Below, one piece after another: positions 6,198-10,454 of a DNA stretch of 10,454 bases. The DNA is taken from positions 1-10,454 of the forward strand of contig JAIPBB010000188.1 in assembly GCA_021739805.1 (NCBI GenBank). Reading direction: 5' to 3'. A program made the translations under genes and the position numbers. The stretch is from Saprospiraceae bacterium. Its GTDB lineage: Bacteria > Bacteroidota > Bacteroidia > Bacteroidales > JAIPBB01. The first letter of the stretch is position 1; every line of letters starts with the position of its first letter. The notes beneath the pieces were generated by a model. That model saw only the letters and a program-made list of their open reading frames with translations. It was not told the origin of the DNA and did not search any database.

Positions 6198-7229
6198 ATG
6201 AGAACTAAATCCTTATTAAAAGTGTTGATTGTATTGGTTTTCGCATGCAGTACATTTGTATCAAAATCACAGATTAAAATTCTAACCGGCTTCGAAGGAG
6301 GCTCGTATTATGAAATGGCAAATGACCTAAATAAGGTTATACCTCCAAATAAAAAAATAACTTCTGAAACTCGCCAGGTTCCTGTGGTTGATTCAACTGG
6401 AAAAGCTCTTTTAGATGAAGAAGGAAGAGAAATAACAGAAGACGTAACCACTTCAGATACTGTCATCACTAATTTTGCTGAAGTAATGACTTCTGATGGC
6501 TCGTATTATAATTTCCTAAAACTTAACAAATCAAATGTTGATGTCACTTTTCTTCAGTATGATGTTATTCTGTATGAAGAATTGAAAGACCTAAAAAGGA
6601 AATTTCAAAAAACTGAAAACATTAGAATTTTACTTTCACTAGGAGTTGAAGAAATTCACTTAATCACTAAACGTGATAACGATAAAATTAATTCTTTAAA
6701 AGACCTTAAGAAAAAAAATGTAGGAATTGGTTCAGCAATGCAGGGAACTAATATAACTGCAAAATTTATCAAAGAAAAAACAGGTATAAATTGGTATGAT
6801 GTAGAAATACCATTCGACAAAGCTTTTAGAGCTTTAATGAATGATGATATTGACGCATTCTTTTTTGTTGGTGCTGCTCCTGTTAATTCTTTGAATAAAT
6901 TATCACCTACACTTAAAGACCAAATAAAATTAGTTCCTATTGTTGATGATAAGTTAAAAGATGCTTATGAACCGGCAACAATTACTGCTGACACCTATAC
7001 ATGGGTTGACAAAGATGTTCAAACTTATGGTGTTCGTTCTGTAATGGTTGCATCAATAGCCGATGAAACTCCACAACAAGCTGAGAAATTAAGTTCATTC
7101 CTTAATGCTATTAAAAATAATTTGACTAAATTACAAGCTGAAGGTCATCCGGCCTGGAAAGTTGTAAACTTTAAGGATAATGGTATTGAGTGGGAATTTC
7201 ATGATGTTGCGAAAAAATTAATGCAATAA
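6198..7229 (+). CDS. Secreted TAXI-family solute-binding protein (orphan TRAP-type receptor)
   Basis: 343-residue periplasmic binding protein of the TAXI family (TRAP-associated extracytoplasmic immunogenic protein; NMT1-like type II fold). Signal peptide: basic MRTK, a hydrophobic core, and likely cleavage near VSKS/Q (residue 24). C17 lies in the hydrophobic core, but the surrounding residues are a poor lipobox and the paralogue has none, so a lipoprotein is less likely. Seen: TGFEGGSYYEMA (30-41, the TAXI N-terminal motif), EEIHLITK (151-158), VGIGSAMQGTNITAKFI (175-191), EIPFDKAF (203-210), FFFVGAAPVNSL (221-232) and DTYTWVDKDVQTYGVRS (265-281). About 45 residues around 48-92 are an insert absent from the paralogue. 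No TRAP permease gene is in the window. It converges with the TAXI-TerB gene. The ligand is unknown; TAXI proteins are often linked to dicarboxylates or amino acids. Confidence 0.85.
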   Translation: MRTKSLLKVLIVLVFACSTFVSKSQIKILTGFEGGSYYEMANDLNKVIPPNKKITSETRQVPVVDSTGKALLDEEGREITEDVTTSDTVITNFAEVMTSDGSYYNFLKLNKSNVDVTFLQYDVILYEELKDLKRKFQKTENIRILLSLGVEEIHLITKRDNDKINSLKDLKKKNVGIGSAMQGTNITAKFIKEKTGINWYDVEIPFDKAFRALMNDDIDAFFFVGAAPVNSLNKLSPTLKDQIKLVPIVDDKLKDAYEPATITADTYTWVDKDVQTYGVRSVMVASIADETPQQAEKLSSFLNAIKNNLTKLQAEGHPAWKVVNFKDNGIEWEFHDVAKKLMQ

Positions 7230-7237
7230 ATTTGCAT
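7212..7237 (-). terminator. Possible minus-strand terminator for the TAXI-TerB gene
   Basis: Reading the minus strand, ATGCAA (7237-7232), a 5-base loop and TTGCAT (7226-7221) form a 6-bp stem, then TAA and six T residues (7217-7212). It lies inside the last codons of the opposing TAXI gene, just beyond the strong shared hairpin. The stem is short and AT-rich, so it may be weak. Confidence 0.4.
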
Positions 7238-7238
7238 C

Positions 7239-7267
7239 AAGCCTTCGAGATTTCGAAGGCTTTTTTT
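7239..7267 (+). terminator. Intrinsic terminator of the secreted TAXI gene
   Basis: A perfect 10-bp stem, AAGCCTTCGA (7239-7248) and TCGAAGGCTT (7253-7262), encloses a GATT loop and runs into seven T residues (7261-7267). It begins 9 bases after the TAA of the secreted TAXI gene. The stop codon of the opposing gene (7266-7268) overlaps the T-tract, so transcripts from both directions cross this hairpin. Confidence 0.9.
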
Positions 7268-9134
7268 ATTCTTCATCTTTTTTCAACTTCTGATTAATTA
7301 TCTCATGTGAATGTTGAATGTTTTCAGGCTGAATCACAACTGTAAAAATATTCAAAGACCTATATTTCTCACAGACAATTTCAGCATATCGTTCAGAATA
7401 GAAAGGCTCTGAAAGATAAGCGTAACCACCTGCAATCTCAGTTTTATGGAGGTCTTTAATAATAGTCTCAATAGCTGTTTCCTGCTCAGAATTTTGTGGA
7501 ACTACAGCAACTTTATAAACTGGTGAATCAGACTCCCCACTCAGGTAATCAGCTATTATACCGGTTAACTCATCAAGAATAAGTTCTTCTTCACGTGTAA
7601 CCTGGTCATCTGCATTAACGAGCATTTTTATAACATCACCCAATTGTGAAACTTGATTTTCAGGAGGTGAAGTAACTAAATAATCCGTCATTGATTCCCT
7701 TAATTCATGAAATCCAACACCATTTTTTGAACCAAAATTATCTCTTACATAATCCCAATCGATTTTAATTCCCCATACTTCGGCAAAAGTTTCTATAAAC
7801 TCTATTTCTTTTGGATCCAAATCATCGTCAATCATAGCTACCTGACCGAGAATATCAATAATTATGTCAGCACCAGAAGGCTTAAAAAATGCCTTAGCTA
7901 AATCAGTAGCTTCCTCACGCTCTAACTTAAGAGCTTGTTTTAACAGCACAAAGAATCCCTTTCGGCGACTACCGGCAACCCAAAATCCCACACCTATCAT
8001 TGTAGTCATAATACTACCAGTTATCCACATAAGATTTGCAGCCATTTGTGGATAACCTCCATCAATTATATTCTTGAAAACGAATAAACTATTAATCACA
8101 ATACTAATGAACATTGCAGAAATAGAAATACTCTCAGCCACAACCCTTTCGTGCTTTCTTGACCATAATTTATTAAGCATGAAATAAATCTGGATAAAAG
8201 TCATTATAGCAGCAATTATTGCTAAAAGATTAGTAACCAATCTTACACTAACGTACTCCTTTTTGTAAACAGGCCAATCAATATGTTTTCTATCGCTAAA
8301 GTCAACTTGCTCCCATTTAGGATGTGATAGTTTATTCTTTCTGATTCCTTTAATATTTTCCTTTAAATCATTATATAAAAGCTTTATATCAGCATCCATA
8401 GATTCATCAATATTCTTAGTGTTGACGACTAATAATGATCTGACAGTGTAGGTTTTAATATCATCATCAACCCAGGCATAAGTTCCTGATTCAATTGTTT
8501 TTTTTGTGTAAATATCATCAAGTCTTTTGTCCTGAATGGGTATAAGTTTAATTATATTACTTAACTCCTTAGATAATGATTTGAGAGCATTAGCAGGTGC
8601 TGCTCCAACAAAGAAAAAAGCATCTATACTATCAGATAAAAGAGCTTGAAACGAATTATCAAAAGGTATTTCGCTATCAATCCAATCAATCTCTGTTCTG
8701 AGTTTAATAAAATTTGCAGTGATGTTTGAACCTGCATTTTTTGAACCTATTCCTACAATCTTACCTTTTAAATCCGAAATTGAATTAATCTTACTATTAT
8801 TCTTTGTAATCAAGTGAATTTCCTCATAATACAAAGGAAGAAACATTTTTATATAATCCTTAATATCTGGAAACTCGAGGCTTTTATACAATAATACATC
8901 ATGCTGCATAAAAGCAATCTGAATGCTATCAGACAACAAGCGATTAAAGTTATCAATACTGCCTTTTGTCGAATAAATAAGCATCGGCACATCCGTATTA
9001 TTCTTAATATCCTGTGCAAACTGATTATAAATTTCAGTTTCAAAACCCGAAACAATTTTTATTTGAGACGAAGCTTTTATAGAGACTAATAATAATGCTC
9101 CCAGAATATACCAACTAAATATGTGTTTTCTCAT
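7266..9134 (-). CDS. Membrane fusion: periplasmic TAXI domain - three TM helices - cytoplasmic TerB-like domain
   Basis: 622-residue protein with an unusual layout. Residues 1-23 are a signal peptide (cleavage near ASS/Q). Residues 24 to about 290 are a TAXI domain clearly paralogous to the neighbour: EEIHLITK (104-111), VGIGSKNAGSNITANFI (127-143), EIPFDNSFQALL (155-166), FFFVGAAPANAL (173-184) and TYAWVDDDIKTYTVRS (218-233). The GG of the family's TGxxGGxYY motif is lost (GFETEIYN). Membrane helices lie at about 296-318, 332-354 and 363-387. Basic loops SRKHER and SRRK fit a periplasmic N-terminus and a cytoplasmic C-terminus. A TerB-like domain (about 405-530) has IDDDLDPKEIEF (435-446) and NADDQVTREEEL (507-518). 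A short alpha/beta tail (about 538-605) is unassigned and faintly SPOR-like. I infer a receptor that passes periplasmic ligand binding to an inner TerB module. The reading frame is intact, so this is a true fusion, not two genes. Confidence 0.85.
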   Translation of the reverse strand: MRKHIFSWYILGALLLVSIKASSQIKIVSGFETEIYNQFAQDIKNNTDVPMLIYSTKGSIDNFNRLLSDSIQIAFMQHDVLLYKSLEFPDIKDYIKMFLPLYYEEIHLITKNNSKINSISDLKGKIVGIGSKNAGSNITANFIKLRTEIDWIDSEIPFDNSFQALLSDSIDAFFFVGAAPANALKSLSKELSNIIKLIPIQDKRLDDIYTKKTIESGTYAWVDDDIKTYTVRSLLVVNTKNIDESMDADIKLLYNDLKENIKGIRKNKLSHPKWEQVDFSDRKHIDWPVYKKEYVSVRLVTNLLAIIAAIMTFIQIYFMLNKLWSRKHERVVAESISISAMFISIVINSLFVFKNIIDGGYPQMAANLMWITGSIMTTMIGVGFWVAGSRRKGFFVLLKQALKLEREEATDLAKAFFKPSGADIIIDILGQVAMIDDDLDPKEIEFIETFAEVWGIKIDWDYVRDNFGSKNGVGFHELRESMTDYLVTSPPENQVSQLGDVIKMLVNADDQVTREEELILDELTGIIADYLSGESDSPVYKVAVVPQNSEQETAIETIIKDLHKTEIAGGYAYLSEPFYSERYAEIVCEKYRSLNIFTVVIQPENIQHSHEIINQKLKKDEE

Positions 9135-9189
9135 TCTATAATTTTTTAGATAAATTTAAATCAATCCGACATTTCATATTTTCTTCTAA

Positions 9190-9197
9190 CAAATTTA
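9190..9197 (-). promoter_or_regulatory. Candidate -7 element for the TAXI-TerB gene
   Basis: TAAATTTG on the minus strand is an exact TAnnTTTG match, the same octamer as at the small TerB-like gene. No clear TTTG is found at the expected -33 distance. It lies 55 bases before the ATG at 9134. Confidence 0.4.
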
Positions 9198-9236
9198 TAA
9201 TAATATTTCGTTTGTGATAAAATTTATTTTTCGGAT

Positions 9237-9253
9237 AATTAATATTAATTTTG
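9237..9253 (+). promoter_or_regulatory. -7 element of the DUF1232-hydrolase gene overlapping a 14-bp palindrome
   Basis: TAATTTTG at 9246-9253 matches TAnnTTTG exactly and points toward the gene at 9337, with a predicted leader of about 75 bases. It overlaps AATTAATATTAATT (9237-9250), a perfect palindrome that could be an operator. No good -33 element is visible, and palindromes arise easily in such AT-rich DNA. Confidence 0.4.
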
Positions 9254-9336
9254 GAGTAACAAAATCAGATTTTTTTGACTGGTATGTTGATTAAAAAAAT
9301 ATTGAATACTTAGAACAACTAATAAATAAGGATATA

Positions 9337-10431
9337 ATGAAAAATTTAACTGATAATGAGAAGAAACTTTTTGAAAAAAAAGCCACATCTATTACTGATA
9401 ATGATGAGATAAGAATCAAAAAACAAGCTGCAATTGAGATTGATAAACTCAAAAAAATTGCTTTAGGTTCTAAGAAATCTGCAAAATTTCTAGAACTTAT
9501 AGAAAATGCACAATTGTTTTATGATATAAGTAATACTGACAAATTTCATTTACCAATTAGTTCCCGAAAATGGATAGCTTTTGGATTAGATTATTTAATA
9601 TCACCTTACGATTTAATTCCAGATGCAATTCCGGGAATTGGTTATTCCGATGACGCACTTGTTTTATCCTGGGTTAAATATCTGGTAAACAAAGATTTTG
9701 AAAGATACAAAGCATATTTAGAAGCTTTAAAATCACAGGAAACCGGTGGTTTTATAAAACCTTTAAAAGATGGTAAAAATAATCATGAAATAATAATTAT
9801 TTCAGGAATTTTATGCAAAGCGAATGACCCGAATTATACTTCAATATGGCTAAAGCAAATAGAATCAATTTATCCTGAGTCTTCAATCTCTATTTTCCAT
9901 TGGAATCATATTAAAACAATTGAGATGGAAGAAGACATTAGAAATCTTGACCATGAATTATCTTTAAAAATCTCTTACGACACTGACGCCTTAAAATTAG
10001 ACTGGGATGATGCAAAACAACATACTGAAATTTATTCCAAAACTTTTCTGAAAGATTTAGAAGACTTAGTCAAAATTAATAAAAGCAATAAAGTCAGCAT
10101 TTTCTGTCATAGCCTGGGAACTCATTTGTTTGTGAATTGTTTAAATGAAATTCGCGAAGGTTTAGTTGATGAAGTTTATTTTATGGCTGGAGCAACAAAC
10201 AACAGGAAAACAATCTTAAAAAATTCTCACAAAATCAATAAAATCATTAATCTTTACATTGAAAATGATTATGTCTTAAGGTTTTTATTTGAAAATTTTG
10301 AAAAGGACGACAAACCAATAGGAATTTCACCAATAACAAAAGAATACATTAAAAATATTTTTGATATAGATTGTAGCAAGAAAATTACACGGCATTCTGA
10401 TTATAAGGAAAAATTAGCTGAGCTATTATAA
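9337..10431 (+). CDS. DUF1232 (YkvA-like) - alpha/beta hydrolase fusion protein
   Basis: 364-residue protein with two recognisable parts. Residues about 74-125 form a DUF1232 module with the signature DYLISPYDLIPDAIPGIGYSDDALVL read across 85-110; this short hydrophobic domain is common in YkvA-like proteins and probably associates with membranes. Residues about 148-360 look like an alpha/beta hydrolase related to the DUF726/TMCO4 group: IIIISGILC (152-160, first strand), FHWNH (187-191), the nucleophile elbow FCHSLGTHLF (256-265) with S259, IENDYVLRFLF (308-318) with D311 as likely acid, and TRHSDYKEKL (351-360) with H353 as likely base. A complete Ser-Asp-His triad suggests an active lipase or esterase; the substrate is unknown. 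No signal peptide is seen, so it is cytoplasmic or membrane-peripheral. It is divergent from the TAXI-TerB gene with a 202-base shared spacer. The stop lies 23 bases before the window end. Confidence 0.8.
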   Translation: MKNLTDNEKKLFEKKATSITDNDEIRIKKQAAIEIDKLKKIALGSKKSAKFLELIENAQLFYDISNTDKFHLPISSRKWIAFGLDYLISPYDLIPDAIPGIGYSDDALVLSWVKYLVNKDFERYKAYLEALKSQETGGFIKPLKDGKNNHEIIIISGILCKANDPNYTSIWLKQIESIYPESSISIFHWNHIKTIEMEEDIRNLDHELSLKISYDTDALKLDWDDAKQHTEIYSKTFLKDLEDLVKINKSNKVSIFCHSLGTHLFVNCLNEIREGLVDEVYFMAGATNNRKTILKNSHKINKIINLYIENDYVLRFLFENFEKDDKPIGISPITKEYIKNIFDIDCSKKITRHSDYKEKLAELL

Positions 10432-10454
10432 AAAATGTTTTGATAGTTATAGGT

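Noticed and set aside
6198..6260. Lipoprotein signal for the secreted TAXI protein (C17)
   Set aside because: The residues before the cysteine form a poor lipobox, and a better signal peptidase I site with Q at +1 lies at residue 24, matching the paralogue.
4384..9134. Tellurite-resistance (ter) operon
   Set aside because: TerB-like domains alone are present. There is no TerC, TerD, TerE or TerZ homologue, so the resistance label is not supported.

Overview
The window reads as chromosomal DNA of a low-GC member of the Bacteroidota (Bacteroidetes). Three things point there. The first block, parB - DUF5683 gene - dapB - lepB, is a gene order I know from that phylum. The signal peptidase carries the N-terminal DUF5684-type membrane extension usual in the group. 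Spacers contain TAnnTTTG-type -7 elements instead of E. coli-like promoters, and starts are preceded by A-rich stretches without clear Shine-Dalgarno sequences.

Region 1 (1-4278, all + strand) is the core block. It holds the 3' part of parB (chromosome segregation, cut by the window edge), a DUF5683 membrane protein starting at GTG 18 bases later, dapB (lysine and diaminopimelate synthesis) and lepB (type I signal peptidase). The spacers on either side of dapB contain degenerate 7-bp-period repeats. The second spacer also holds an inverted repeat flanked by 14-bp direct repeats.

Region 2 (4279-10454) is a less conventional, strand-mixed set of five genes: a small stand-alone TerB-like protein (-), an MthK-like two-TM potassium channel with an RCK domain (+), a secreted TAXI-family solute-binding protein (+), a convergent paralogue in which a TAXI domain is fused through three membrane helices to a cytoplasmic TerB-like domain (-), and a divergent DUF1232-alpha/beta-hydrolase fusion (+). 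No TRAP permease is present, so the TAXI proteins are unlikely to be ordinary transporter subunits encoded with their permease. The membrane fusion looks more like a receptor: periplasmic ligand-binding domain, three helices, cytoplasmic TerB module.

The working idea, which is inference, is a membrane or ion-homeostasis sensing module. A soluble TAXI protein and a membrane TAXI-TerB receptor would sense a related ligand, with a small TerB protein, a gated K+ channel and a membrane-associated hydrolase as possible partners. Physical linkage and paired domains support it; nothing in the sequence proves functional coupling. The TAXI pair converges on a strong hairpin terminator. The TAXI-TerB and hydrolase genes diverge from a 202-bp spacer with opposing -7 boxes and a perfect 14-bp palindrome. 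No RNA genes, insertion sequences, CRISPR arrays or phage genes were seen.
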